From Pukyongia sp. (lineage in GTDB: Bacteria; Bacteroidota; Bacteroidia; Flavobacteriales; Flavobacteriaceae), in the NCBI GenBank assembly GCA_030148705.1, contig JASBSY010000022.1, positions 1-64,000 of the forward strand: a DNA stretch of 64,000 nucleotides. Reading direction: 5' to 3'. A program made the position numbers and the translations under genes. Positions 1 to 8,069 of the stretch are shown here, piece by piece; position 1 is the first letter of the stretch, and every line of letters starts with the position of its first letter. The notes under the pieces were generated by a model. That model was not told the origin of the DNA, did not search any database, and saw only the letters and a program-made list of their open reading frames with translations.

Positions 1-2
1 AA

Positions 3-164
3 TACACAAGAAGATATATGCCCTGGCAACTGTTTTTCACAGAAGAAGTGGCAGACAGGCTTACGGCAAGAAAAAAAGAAATATATTACAAGTCTGGGTG
101 GGGACGTAAAAAGCTTCATCTACATTTGGAGGAATGGCAGAGTGGTCGAATGCGGCAGTCTTGA
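3..164 (+). CDS. GIY-YIG nuclease family protein, 3' end only
   Basis: The open frame runs in from the left edge and ends at 162-164. Its residues include TRRYMPWQLFFTEE and ARKKEIYYKSGWGRKKL, which match the C-terminal end of small flavobacterial GIY-YIG (UvrC N-terminal-like) nucleases, where a GY-x-PW-x-L stretch and a KSG-x-GR motif are usual. The catalytic GIY-YIG part lies outside the window. The last twelve codons or so run into the tRNA-Ser gene, and the stop codon coincides with the tRNA anticodon. Family assignment is good. The biological role of these small nucleases is unknown, and the exact 3' end rests on this frame being intact. Confidence 0.65.
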   Translation, partial: YTRRYMPWQLFFTEEVADRLTARKKEIYYKSGWGRKKLHLHLEEWQSGRMRQS

Positions 165-212
165 AAACTGTTGAGGGTCACACCTCCGGGGGTTCGAATC
201 CCTCTTCCTCCG
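128..212 (+). tRNA. tRNA-Ser (anticodon UGA)
   Basis: The acceptor strands 128-134 (GGAGGAA) and 205-211 (TTCCTCC) pair perfectly, with G212 as discriminator. The anticodon loop CTTGAAA at 160-166 gives anticodon TGA at 162-164. A long variable arm and the TTCGAATC T-loop confirm a class II serine tRNA. The 3' CCA is not fully encoded. A Rho-independent terminator follows. Confidence 0.97.
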
Positions 213-220
213 CAAAAAGA

Positions 221-250
221 AACCACGCCCAAGGGGCGTGGTTTTGCATT
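221..250 (+). terminator. Rho-independent terminator of tRNA-Ser
   Basis: A perfect 10-bp stem (221-230 with 234-243) with a 3-nt loop, followed by a T-rich run. It ends the tRNA-Ser transcript. Confidence 0.85.
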
Positions 251-295
251 TTCAGAAGCGAATAAAGCTTGCTTTAAAGAGTGTATGAAAATGCA

Positions 296-373
296 AAACC
301 ATACAAGCGAAGCTTGTAGAGGTTTCTATGCTTGCCAAGGACTCCCGTAATGGGATCAATGAAATTAATCCCC
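296..373. repeat. nested-hairpin intergenic repeat, copy 1
   Basis: This unit begins with AAACC, an ACAAGC-GAA-GCTTGT hairpin and closing GGTTT, so two stems are nested. It continues with CTTGCCAAGG and a small TCCC-GTAA-TGGGA hairpin, then ATCAATGAAATTAATC. A second near-identical unit lies about 105 bp downstream, and a diverged third lies at 1263-1323. It resembles a REP-type element. No reading frame is convincing. The stretch between the tRNA and the gene at 613 otherwise holds nothing I recognise. Confidence 0.75.
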
Positions 374-401
374 TCCTTAAACCCCAGTAGTTTCATCTAA
401 A

Positions 402-478
402 AAACCAAACAAGCGAAGCTTATAGTGGTTTCTATGCTTGCCAAGGATTCCCCTAATGGGATCAATGAAATTAATCTC
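402..478. repeat. nested-hairpin intergenic repeat, copy 2
   Basis: Same order of elements as the unit at 296-373 (AAACC, ACAAGCGAAGCTTAT hairpin with one arm change, GGTTT, CTTGCCAAGG, TCCC-CTAA-TGGGA, ATCAATGAAATTAATC). The changes that weaken the first hairpin suggest it is drifting. Confidence 0.75.
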
Positions 479-612
479 TTATCTCAAATTATTTATATAT
501 TTACTTCGCACTCCCCTATGACTTTTTAGCAACCGGCTTTAGACAGATTGTATTATGTTTATGGTGGTTATTAGCAGTTGTATTAATTAAAATAACTCGA
601 ATTCATAAAACC

Positions 613-1218
613 ATGAAAAACAAAACACTAATAATTTTCATCATTTTCCTTCAATCCTTTGTCATTTATTCACAAGAAACTTATATGAATAATATTGTGG
701 AAAAAGCATGTGAATGTCTATCTGAAATAGATAAAGATGAAGATTTAACCGACATCAGTATTGGTCTTTGTGTTCTTAGCGAAGCAACAAAATACAAGGT
801 AGAATTATTGCGAGACTATAATATTGATATTGAAAACTTACAGAATGAGGGAGAAGAACTTGGGAAAATGGTTGGGATAGAAATGTTCACTGCCTGCCCG
901 GAACAGATTAAGCGTGTCGCCATGCTTAATGAGGACAATTTAAATGATCAGGGAAGCTCATTTCAATATATGGAAGGAACTATTAAATCAATAACCAAAA
1001 GTGATTTTGTTATTTTTTCAGTATTAGGCAATGATGGCAAGACTGTAAAATTCTACTGGTTAAAATTTATAGATAGTGACAACGATCTACAAAATGAATA
1101 TGAGAGTTATCGTGGTAAAAAAGTCAAAATTCGGTATTCTATCGCTGAATTCTATGATCCGAACTTAGCCGAATATCGCAATTACAATTTGATTGAATCC
1201 TTAAACATTCTGGATTAA
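613..1218 (+). CDS. secreted hypothetical protein
   Basis: This 201-residue protein starts with a classical signal peptide (about residues 1-20, ending near YSQ), so it is exported. The mature part has three Cys in its first half (ACECLSEI, GLCVL, TACPEQ), a pattern seen in flavobacterial secreted proteins of unknown function. The last 85 residues look beta-rich, roughly MEGTIKSITKSDFVIFSVLG to the end, and could form an OB-like barrel. I do not recognise the family. Codon use is strongly AT-rich compared with the genes beyond 5.5 kb, which fits an accessory gene next to a tRNA. Confidence 0.7.
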   Translation: MKNKTLIIFIIFLQSFVIYSQETYMNNIVEKACECLSEIDKDEDLTDISIGLCVLSEATKYKVELLRDYNIDIENLQNEGEELGKMVGIEMFTACPEQIKRVAMLNEDNLNDQGSSFQYMEGTIKSITKSDFVIFSVLGNDGKTVKFYWLKFIDSDNDLQNEYESYRGKKVKIRYSIAEFYDPNLAEYRNYNLIESLNILD

Positions 1219-1262
1219 CTAACGCCCGATTCTCCTATATCCCTCACCCCTTGTTTTTTGAC

Positions 1263-1323
1263 GGTTTGAGGTTGCCGTGCTTGTCTTGGGTTCCCGTAAT
1301 GGGATCAATGAAATTAAACCCTT
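1263..1323. repeat. nested-hairpin intergenic repeat, diverged copy 3
   Basis: The GGTTT start, a GCTTG word and the TCCC-GTAA-TGGGA hairpin with ATCAATGAAATTAA are retained from the units at 296 and 402. The first hairpin is lost and the middle is longer. Confidence 0.55.
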
Positions 1324-1338
1324 ATCCTTTCACACAAT

Positions 1339-1376
1339 AGCTCGTAAACACACTGTTTGCGGGCTTTTTGTTTTTG
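1339..1376 (+). terminator. Rho-independent terminator
   Basis: Stem 1339-1350 pairs with 1354-1365 over 12 bp, including two G-U pairs, around a 3-nt CAC loop, and is followed by TTTTTGTTTTT. It would end transcription from the gene at 613-1218. The remaining sequence up to 1548 holds only a possible promoter. Confidence 0.75.
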
Positions 1377-1444
1377 GAGGCATAATTAGGGGCATATTTT
1401 CATTTTACTTTATGTAAATTATCCCAGTCTGAACTTTCGACTAA

Positions 1445-1473
1445 TTGGCTTCTAAAATAGTATATTAGTTTCG
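1445..1473 (+). promoter_or_regulatory. possible Bacteroidetes-type promoter
   Basis: TTG at 1445-1447 and TAGTTTCG at 1466-1473 are separated by 18 bp, close to the Bacteroidetes TTG-N19-TAnnTTTG pattern. It lies about 75 bp upstream of the lipoprotein gene at 1549 and would serve the 1549-3471 pair. Confidence 0.4.
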
Positions 1474-1548
1474 TAACAAAGACGCCAATCGCCATGAGCC
1501 CTGTGCGTACTCGTTAGTTTGCATTATGAACAGTACAAATATTTATAG

Positions 1549-2175
1549 ATGAAAATATATATTTACATACTAGCAGTTTTTATGATTTCCTGTAAAGAAA
1601 ACCATAAATCAAATTACAAAATGGCTCTGTTTTCCAAGTATTATTCAGCACAAAAAAATGATTCAAATGACAAATGGAACTTCACCAACGATACAGTTAA
1701 ATTATGGTTTGACAATAAAGACGGTAAACCCATTTTACAAGTAAAAGGCAAAAAAGCAACAGGTAAATGGAAAGAATGGGACAGAGAAATGAAATCTAAT
1801 TCTTTTTACGACACTATTTGGTTCGACGAATCGGAGAATGCGGTTAAAGGTTACTTTTATGAGAAAAATGACTTTTACAGCCTAATCGGCAAACCGCCGA
1901 CAAAAACCCTTAGGACATATTGGTTTGATGTAAATGACAAGATAAACGAAATTTTAATCTATTGGATTCCTGAAGAAAATACGATTACTGCAGAATACTT
2001 AAAACCAATCGTCAAGTGGGCAATGGCAAATGATTCAATCGAAATCAACCAATTGTATCCTAATGGAAATATCGTGCCTTCTCGCGAGAATGCTATTCGC
2101 TGGAAAAATTTGATACGAAAATACCAGAAAGAACAAAATTCATATAATCATCAAAGGCAACAATCGACAAACTAG
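1549..2175 (+). CDS. hypothetical lipoprotein
   Basis: The 208-residue product starts MKIYIYILAVFMISCKEN, a short signal sequence with a lipobox whose Cys is at residue 15, so it should be a membrane-anchored lipoprotein. The mature part is rich in Trp, Lys and Asn, with strands such as TVKLWFDNKDGKPILQVKGK, and may bind or sense something at the cell surface, but I recognise no domain. Its stop codon is followed at once by the ATG of the amidohydrolase at 2176, so the two are translated from one message. The gene is AT-rich like its neighbours. Confidence 0.7.
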   Translation: MKIYIYILAVFMISCKENHKSNYKMALFSKYYSAQKNDSNDKWNFTNDTVKLWFDNKDGKPILQVKGKKATGKWKEWDREMKSNSFYDTIWFDESENAVKGYFYEKNDFYSLIGKPPTKTLRTYWFDVNDKINEILIYWIPEENTITAEYLKPIVKWAMANDSIEINQLYPNGNIVPSRENAIRWKNLIRKYQKEQNSYNHQRQQSTN

Positions 2176-3471
2176 ATGAGGCTCACTCTTGTAATATTAA
2201 CAGTATTACTTCTGAATTCTTGTGAAAATAATATTCAGAAGTATACAATTTTAAGGAATTGCAATATTATTCCAATGAATAAAGATACAGTTCTTCTAAA
2301 AAAGAATGTAATAATTCAAAATGAAAAGATAATTGTCATTAGTGATGAAGTAGATAAAAAGTTTTTGAACAATAAAAGCATCATTATCGACTGCCAGGAT
2401 AAATATATTCTACCCGGGTTTTTTGACAGCCATTTTCATTATGGTAGAAATACTGAACAGTATAGGCTATTGGACTCGTTGCTCTTAAATTATGGAGTCA
2501 CCAATGTTTTTTCATTTCACGGGTCTGAGGAATTAATGAACTACAGAAAGCAAATAGATAGCGGAAGAATTGTTGGACCTAAAATAATTAGTACGGGACG
2601 AAATCAAAGGGAGGATAATTTAACAGAAAACGAAGTCTTAAAGAGATTAAAGGAGCACCAAGAGCAAGGTTACGAGTTCATAAAAATATACACACACCTT
2701 TCAAAAAACGCTTTTGAAGTTTACAACAAAAAAGCGAAGGACTACAATTTGCGGTTGGTTGGTCATATTCCTCGCAAAATAGGCTTTTATGATTTAATGG
2801 AATCCAATCAAGAGCTTATTTGTCACGCTGAAGAAATATTGTACAGTGAACCAATAAATTATCTAATGGGAGTTGATGATACTTCAGAACCAAATTATGA
2901 AATTATAGATACTATTGCCAAGACATTAAAAAATCACAAGAAATGGATGAGTCCTACTCTTGTTGCTTTCAAATCTATTTTTGAACAATCCCAAGATGCA
3001 GATTTCTCAACAAGTTTTAACGTACCAATCAATGAGATCGCCGACTATTGGAGCTGGTTGCCGCCGAAAAACCAAATTCCTGCCAAATTTGCTACTGATG
3101 GTAAACGTTTTCGACTAGAAAAGGGTTTTTTGTTCCAAAAGCTTCTCGTAAAAAAACTAAATGAACAAAACGTAAAACTGTTAGCAGGAACAGATTCACC
3201 CGCCTATTGGAACTTAATCCCCGGTCAGTCTTTACACCAAGAACTTCAGCTTTTAAAATCCTGTGGCCTTGATGAATACGATGTGCTGAGAACTGCTACT
3301 GTCAACCCTGCGGAATTTTTAAATTTAACTAAGGACTATGGAACTATCCAAATAAATAAAATAGCTAATATTATCATTCTAAATACGAATCCATTGGAAA
3401 ACATCTATAACACTACCGACATATACAAAGTAATTTTGAATGGAAAAGAGTATAAAAATAACCCAAACTAA
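2176..3471 (+). CDS. amidohydrolase-family lipoprotein (imidazolonepropionase-like)
   Basis: The 431 residues begin with a lipoprotein signal (lipobox NSC, Cys at residue 16), so this metal-dependent hydrolase is exported and membrane anchored. The fold is the urease/amidohydrolase barrel. The HxH metal motif is DSHFHYG (His86, His88), Lys170 in FIKIYTH is a candidate carbamylated lysine, His197 (GHIPR) and His217 (CHAEE) follow, and Asp340 lies in AGTDSP. Related secreted enzymes cleave amide or peptide bonds of small molecules. The substrate cannot be told from sequence. It starts directly after the stop of the 1549-2175 gene. Composition is AT-rich, typical of this accessory block. Confidence 0.8.
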   Translation: MRLTLVILTVLLLNSCENNIQKYTILRNCNIIPMNKDTVLLKKNVIIQNEKIIVISDEVDKKFLNNKSIIIDCQDKYILPGFFDSHFHYGRNTEQYRLLDSLLLNYGVTNVFSFHGSEELMNYRKQIDSGRIVGPKIISTGRNQREDNLTENEVLKRLKEHQEQGYEFIKIYTHLSKNAFEVYNKKAKDYNLRLVGHIPRKIGFYDLMESNQELICHAEEILYSEPINYLMGVDDTSEPNYEIIDTIAKTLKNHKKWMSPTLVAFKSIFEQSQDADFSTSFNVPINEIADYWSWLPPKNQIPAKFATDGKRFRLEKGFLFQKLLVKKLNEQNVKLLAGTDSPAYWNLIPGQSLHQELQLLKSCGLDEYDVLRTATVNPAEFLNLTKDYGTIQINKIANIIILNTNPLENIYNTTDIYKVILNGKEYKNNPN

Positions 3472-3643
3472 CATCGCATAGCGTCCATAGCTCGTTTTCA
3501 ATAGACTTGACGATTTGCATTCAAATAAACAATAAATTTAATCCAACAAACAAGTTGCTCGCGGTTTTGTATAAACACGCAGACTTAATCCCTGGAGCTG
3601 GGTGAGAACACCTTGCAGGTAATTCAACCCTACAATAAACAGA

Positions 3644-4852
3644 ATGGAAAAAATTAATAATCAAAACCACTCAATTGAGACTTTTTATTACTGTTTATCC
3701 AAAATGCTTGAAAGAGCATCCTATTACGGTTTACGTGCTTTGGTGATTTTATATATGACAGGAGAAATTCTGCAAATGGACAGCTCTGAAGCATTGGTCA
3801 TTTTCGGTTGGTTTACCGGTTCAATAGTGTTTTCACAACTATTAGGCGCTTTACTTGGAGACTTAGTAATCGGGAATAGGAAATCAATAATCATTGGAGG
3901 AATTTTGCAAGCGCTCGGAGCATTTGTTTTATGCCTCGCTTCGAACTTCGGACTTTATGCCGGTTTATTCCTTGTTGTGCTTGGAAACGGTTTGTTTACG
4001 CCAAATCTCATTGCTAATTATGGAAAATCGTATTTAAATAAAACCAAATTACTCGATGCCGGATTTACGCTTTTTTATCTGGTAATTAATACAGGTTCGT
4101 TTATTGGGATTTTATTCATTGGATCTTCAGGAGAAGAATTTGGATACGATATCGGCTTCGTAATTTGTGGTGTACTGACTTTGCTTTCGTTAGTTCCAAT
4201 TCTGAAAACAAAAGAAAAAGAATTTCAGCTAAAAGGCAAAATATCAACCAAAAACCGCACATTCATAATAATCATGGCCTTTATTATTGTGGGGCTCTTT
4301 TGGGTAGCGTATGAAATATCCAGTATTCGGATTCTTGATTTACACATTAAATTCGCGGAATTAATAACAATAGATATTCCGAGAAGCATTTGGCAATCTT
4401 TAAATTCGACGTTAACGTTACCACTTAGTGTTATTGCGATTGTTGTTTGGACTTACTTTTATAATTCTCAGTTGTTCAAATTACTTATTGGATTCATTCT
4501 TGGGGCCATCGCATTCGGAATTATACTTTTCATTCCAGAAATGCCTGATGAAAAGCATACATTTTATTTTATAACATCAATGTTGATCCTGGCACTTTCT
4601 GAAATACATATTGCACCAATCATTCATTCAATTTTGACTCAATATTCAAACCCAAAATACCTTGCTATTTTAATGAGTATAGCGTTTGTACCAACTAAAA
4701 TAGCTGCTTTATTTATTGTTCTATTTAACGAAAGGATTTCCGACAATCCATTCTGGGGAATAACATTTGGAACAATAGTAATGATTCTCGTAAGTATTGG
4801 AATAGCCGGGTACATATTAATAGATAGAAAAACCACCTATCCCGGCAACTAA
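3644..4852 (+). CDS. POT/PTR-type oligopeptide transporter (MFS)
   Basis: This 402-residue inner-membrane protein has about ten to twelve hydrophobic segments. The N-terminal ERASYYGLRA matches the ExxERFxYYG helix 1 motif of proton-coupled oligopeptide transporters, and GNGLFTPN and FYLVINTGSFIG match the PTR2 signatures. It should import di- or tripeptides with protons. It is shorter than the usual 480-500 residues, which suggests loss or shortening in the C-terminal half. It lies downstream of an exported amidohydrolase but is separated by 172 bp, so a functional link is only suggestive. AT-rich composition continues here. Confidence 0.8.
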   Translation: MEKINNQNHSIETFYYCLSKMLERASYYGLRALVILYMTGEILQMDSSEALVIFGWFTGSIVFSQLLGALLGDLVIGNRKSIIIGGILQALGAFVLCLASNFGLYAGLFLVVLGNGLFTPNLIANYGKSYLNKTKLLDAGFTLFYLVINTGSFIGILFIGSSGEEFGYDIGFVICGVLTLLSLVPILKTKEKEFQLKGKISTKNRTFIIIMAFIIVGLFWVAYEISSIRILDLHIKFAELITIDIPRSIWQSLNSTLTLPLSVIAIVVWTYFYNSQLFKLLIGFILGAIAFGIILFIPEMPDEKHTFYFITSMLILALSEIHIAPIIHSILTQYSNPKYLAILMSIAFVPTKIAALFIVLFNERISDNPFWGITFGTIVMILVSIGIAGYILIDRKTTYPGN

Positions 4853-4984
4853 TGCCGAGTGATCTATTCCAAGCCATCGAAAGGCATTCCATTCCAAAAA
4901 TCGTATCTTTAACTGAAACCCGGTAACAATTCCCTAAGTTACATTGATATAGACACCATAGTTGTGTAACATAAAAATACCAAC

Positions 4985-5431
4985 ATGAAAAGACCAGCCA
5001 ACACAGCGCTCCTTTTAGCACTATTTCTTAGTTCAATGCTAATAGTAAACGCTCAAACCAATGAATTGACGAGTGTTAAATCCAAGATCATGGAGTTGAC
5101 AGACATAGAAATCGATGCCTTTAAAACAGGGGATTGCCAAACTATGGGTGACTTAATCGACGATAATGCCACATTTTATCTGGACGGTATGAAGGCTCCA
5201 AAGGAGATGATCATAGGTTTTTGTAAACGCATTCAGCGTCCGTTTGAGGCGCCTTCAAAGGTAACAAGCGAATTCTTGCCTATTTCTAATAATTCGGCCT
5301 ATGTAGTTCGAATTATGGAGTTTTCAAAAGACGGAAAACTGTATAAAAAAGAAATTGTCACAAAAATTTGGGTTAAAGGAGAAGATGGCTGGAAAATAGC
5401 ACATCTTCATTCCACAATCACACCGCAATAA
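4985..5431 (+). CDS. secreted SnoaL/DUF4440-like protein
   Basis: The 148 residues start with a signal peptide (about 1-23, ending VNAQ). The rest fits the NTF2-like cone fold of DUF4440/SnoaL proteins: an N-terminal helix (KIMELTDIEIDAFKTGD), an MGDLIDDNATFYLDG segment, and a C-terminal strand pair ending KIWVKGEDGWKIAHLHST, which is a very typical closing motif. Function of exported members is unknown. The gene stands alone and converges on the propeller protein at 5488. Confidence 0.75.
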   Translation: MKRPANTALLLALFLSSMLIVNAQTNELTSVKSKIMELTDIEIDAFKTGDCQTMGDLIDDNATFYLDGMKAPKEMIIGFCKRIQRPFEAPSKVTSEFLPISNNSAYVVRIMEFSKDGKLYKKEIVTKIWVKGEDGWKIAHLHSTITPQ

Positions 5432-5487
5432 TTTTTTTAATAACGGCACTCAACAACTATCTTTTATACCGGTAAAACTCAATTTAC

Positions 5488-7764
5488 TTAATCCGCCTTT
5501 AATAGTTTGATCGTCTTCTCCGCGCTCTTAGAAGCCAGTTTGCAAAAATAGATCCCGGCTGCCTGCTGTGACAGGTCTAAGGAAAAACTATTCTCCCCTA
5601 TTAACACCTGGTCCAACTCAAAGGCTTGTACGCTTCTTCCCAGTATATCGAAGACTTCGACGGTAATCGGACTTGCGTCAGTGGAATTAATTACCACCTC
5701 AGTAGTTTCAGAAAACGGATTGGGATAATTATACCCTTCCATGTGAGAACTTAGAACGAATTGGTTCACACCAAGCAGTCTGTCCAGCGTTCGGTCGATG
5801 CATTCAAAGCCCTGAACCCCGTTAGGGTTATAGATGGTAAAGGCCTCGCTCTGGGTGAGTGTCCATACATTTCCGAAGGAATCCACCGCAATATCTTCTA
5901 CCTGCTTGTGGGCAAGCGGAGAGCTGCCATCCAAAAAAGTGGTAAAGGTGTTGCCCGTCCCATCAAAGTATGAGAACCCCCCATAGTAGGGAAAAATCTG
6001 AGTGTTATGCGCACTTAGGTAAACGTTGTTGGCGGCATCGAAATCTATGGCCGTTACATTGTTTGCTGCAATATTACTGTTGCTCTCATCCCAGTTGGTC
6101 CAGATGCTGCCATCGAATTTCCACAATCCGCTGGTCGTACCCAACCACATATCATCGTTTGCATCGAAGGCAATATGATACACATGGTCTATCCCCTGTG
6201 GACCGAGATCGATATTGGTCCAACTGCCGTTCTCATAGACATCAATTCCCTGATAATGTCCTACATACATGGCATCACCCCGGGAACCCAGACTTAAGGG
6301 AGGAGCGGTAAGGCCGTTAGACATATTCCATACAGTCCAGGTATCGGCTACCTTGTCGTACATTATGGCATTGTTATCGTTAAGGGCGAATAACTTGCCG
6401 TCGTCGGTGGCGTTCAGCTCTTCAATAAATTGCAGGTAGGGGGTTGAATTGGTATTATCAAAAGTGGTCCAGGCCGCATAATCCATATAATTACCCCCGG
6501 GAATATGGATAATATACCCCGATGTCCCCGAATAGGAGAACCAGATATCCCCGTCGGCATCCTCGGTAATGGATGTTCCTATGGTTGTGGAATAAAGCGT
6601 CTGTGGATTGGGAAACAAGCCTTCGTTCTCAGGGCCGTACACTTCCCAATTGGGGCAGTCGAAAACCTGTATCCCACCGCTGCCATTGGCAAACCAGCGG
6701 CGTCCCTGACTGTCTATAAAAATGTCCTCGTTGAAATTATCCGGCAAGCCGGTGTTATACCGGGTATAGCGCAGCCAGCCTGTGCCGTCGTTCCTGGCCA
6801 CTACTCCATAGCCCGAAATCCAGTAGGTACCACTATTGTCTATATAGGAATCGAATATAGTCAGGCTCATGTATTCGGAGGTCCAGGTGGTACCGTCGTA
6901 CAATAACACCCTGGAACCGGCACCTTCGGAAATGATAACCTGATCTCCAAAAACGTCCATGGAACGTGCCTGTACATTGGAGATGGGCCAGTCGCCTTCG
7001 TTGATCTGAGTCCATGCTGTACCATCGAAGATATCCACGGCATTGCCTACCAGGGCCCAGACCCGGTTCTGATCGTCCAGGGCCACTTCCCATACGCTAT
7101 TGGCAGAAAGGCCGCTGTTGGCAGTGGTATAATGTTCCCAGGTAGTTCCGTCGAAGGAGATCAGTCCGTTGTCGGAAGCTATCCACTTCGTTCCGTTATT
7201 GTCAACAATTATATCCCTTAACTCCAGGCCTGCCGGAAGATCGGAATTAGAAGAAGTAAAAAAGCTCCATGTAGTACCATCGAAATAGCCCACCCCTCCC
7301 AAAGCGGGGTCACTATCGGTATGTACGGTCCAAACCGTATCCCCGGCTCCAATGGCAATACCTTCCACGTTGGTACTGAGGAAAGGGGTGTTGGTAGCGT
7401 CATAATGTGTCCAAATCAAGCCGTCTCCGGAAGTGGTAATCCCCGCTTCCGAACCCACCCAGATGATACCGGTACTGTCGAAGGCGATATCATAGATGAG
7501 TCCATTGGGTAAATATTCGTCTGAATAGGTAGACCAATTGGTGTACACGGTGCTTGAAGTGGCGATACGAACCAGGCTGCCTTCATTGGAAGATTCGTAA
7601 CCCCCGGTCCAGATATTGTCGAAGGCATCTCCCTGCACCACATAGTGTAGCGCTCCTCCTATTCCGGTATTTTCCCTTCGAATGTAGGACCAGTTAGGAT
7701 CCTGGGCGAATGTTTGAAGAGAGATTGAACATACAATAATGCTGATAAGTAATTTTGGTAACAT
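5488..7764 (-). CDS. secreted two-component-regulator-type beta-propeller protein with T9SS sorting domain
   Basis: I place the start at the ATG at 7762-7764, which opens a signal peptide MLPKLLISIIVCSISLQTFAQ-like; the longer frame would need a TTG and adds 31 unconvincing residues. The 758-residue product consists mostly of repeats with patterns such as DIAVDSFGNVWTLT and IAFDANDDMWLGTTSG, the two-component regulator propeller (Reg_prop) repeat. It lacks any kinase part. The C-terminus has YNYPNPFSETTEVVI followed by VEVFDILGRSV and KTIKLLKAD, a type A T9SS sorting domain, so it is exported by type IX secretion and surface bound or released. Ligand unknown. Confidence 0.88.
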   Translation of the reverse strand: MLPKLLISIIVCSISLQTFAQDPNWSYIRRENTGIGGALHYVVQGDAFDNIWTGGYESSNEGSLVRIATSSTVYTNWSTYSDEYLPNGLIYDIAFDSTGIIWVGSEAGITTSGDGLIWTHYDATNTPFLSTNVEGIAIGAGDTVWTVHTDSDPALGGVGYFDGTTWSFFTSSNSDLPAGLELRDIIVDNNGTKWIASDNGLISFDGTTWEHYTTANSGLSANSVWEVALDDQNRVWALVGNAVDIFDGTAWTQINEGDWPISNVQARSMDVFGDQVIISEGAGSRVLLYDGTTWTSEYMSLTIFDSYIDNSGTYWISGYGVVARNDGTGWLRYTRYNTGLPDNFNEDIFIDSQGRRWFANGSGGIQVFDCPNWEVYGPENEGLFPNPQTLYSTTIGTSITEDADGDIWFSYSGTSGYIIHIPGGNYMDYAAWTTFDNTNSTPYLQFIEELNATDDGKLFALNDNNAIMYDKVADTWTVWNMSNGLTAPPLSLGSRGDAMYVGHYQGIDVYENGSWTNIDLGPQGIDHVYHIAFDANDDMWLGTTSGLWKFDGSIWTNWDESNSNIAANNVTAIDFDAANNVYLSAHNTQIFPYYGGFSYFDGTGNTFTTFLDGSSPLAHKQVEDIAVDSFGNVWTLTQSEAFTIYNPNGVQGFECIDRTLDRLLGVNQFVLSSHMEGYNYPNPFSETTEVVINSTDASPITVEVFDILGRSVQAFELDQVLIGENSFSLDLSQQAAGIYFCKLASKSAEKTIKLLKAD

Positions 7765-8010
7765 GGACTTTCTTTTTTCGTATAACAATTCAGTAGTAAA
7801 ATACCCTACTATATAATATAAGAAATTATAAGGAAAATTCATAAAGCGAAGTGTCAACAGCTAAGTGATTTCCGATTTATTGGTATCATGGATTAGGTTT
7901 TATGGATCTTAGAATTTAAGCTCGAAAAATCGACCTTTTTAACCGACAAATAAATCGTTAGCATGAGCGTACGAAGTAATGCCACAGTGATTAATCCAGT
8001 TAACTAAACT

Positions 8011-8053
8011 TGATATTTGTCATGGTTTCCATTCCACAGCCTAAGTATCTTGC
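8011..8053 (+). promoter_or_regulatory. FNR-like palindrome plus -7 box (site A), usp promoter
   Basis: The palindrome TGATATTTGTCA is at 8011-8022 (centre 8016.5). TATCTTGC, a -7-like box, is at 8046-8053 (centre 8049.5), 33 bp away. The predicted start is near 8057, about 13 bp before the usp ATG at 8070. The same spacing occurs at six other promoters in the window. No other feature is visible between 7765 and 8069. Confidence 0.7.
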
Positions 8054-8069
8054 CTTATAATCCTTAAGC

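Noticed and set aside
1470-1540. A weak inverted structure with TAAC and GTTA ends near 1473-1519, like a cassette recombination site.
   Set aside because: The arms are too short and the cores are not convincing, unlike the structure at 20994-21125.
3569-3584. A 16-base similarity (14 of 16) between this stretch and the inverted-repeat arm at 19619-19634.
   Set aside because: A match of this quality is expected by chance many times in 64 kb, so no link between the two AT-rich blocks is claimed.
5761-7512. Several long open frames on the plus strand opposite the propeller gene.
   Set aside because: They are antisense frames inside a clearly coding, repetitive gene on the minus strand and have no family resemblance.
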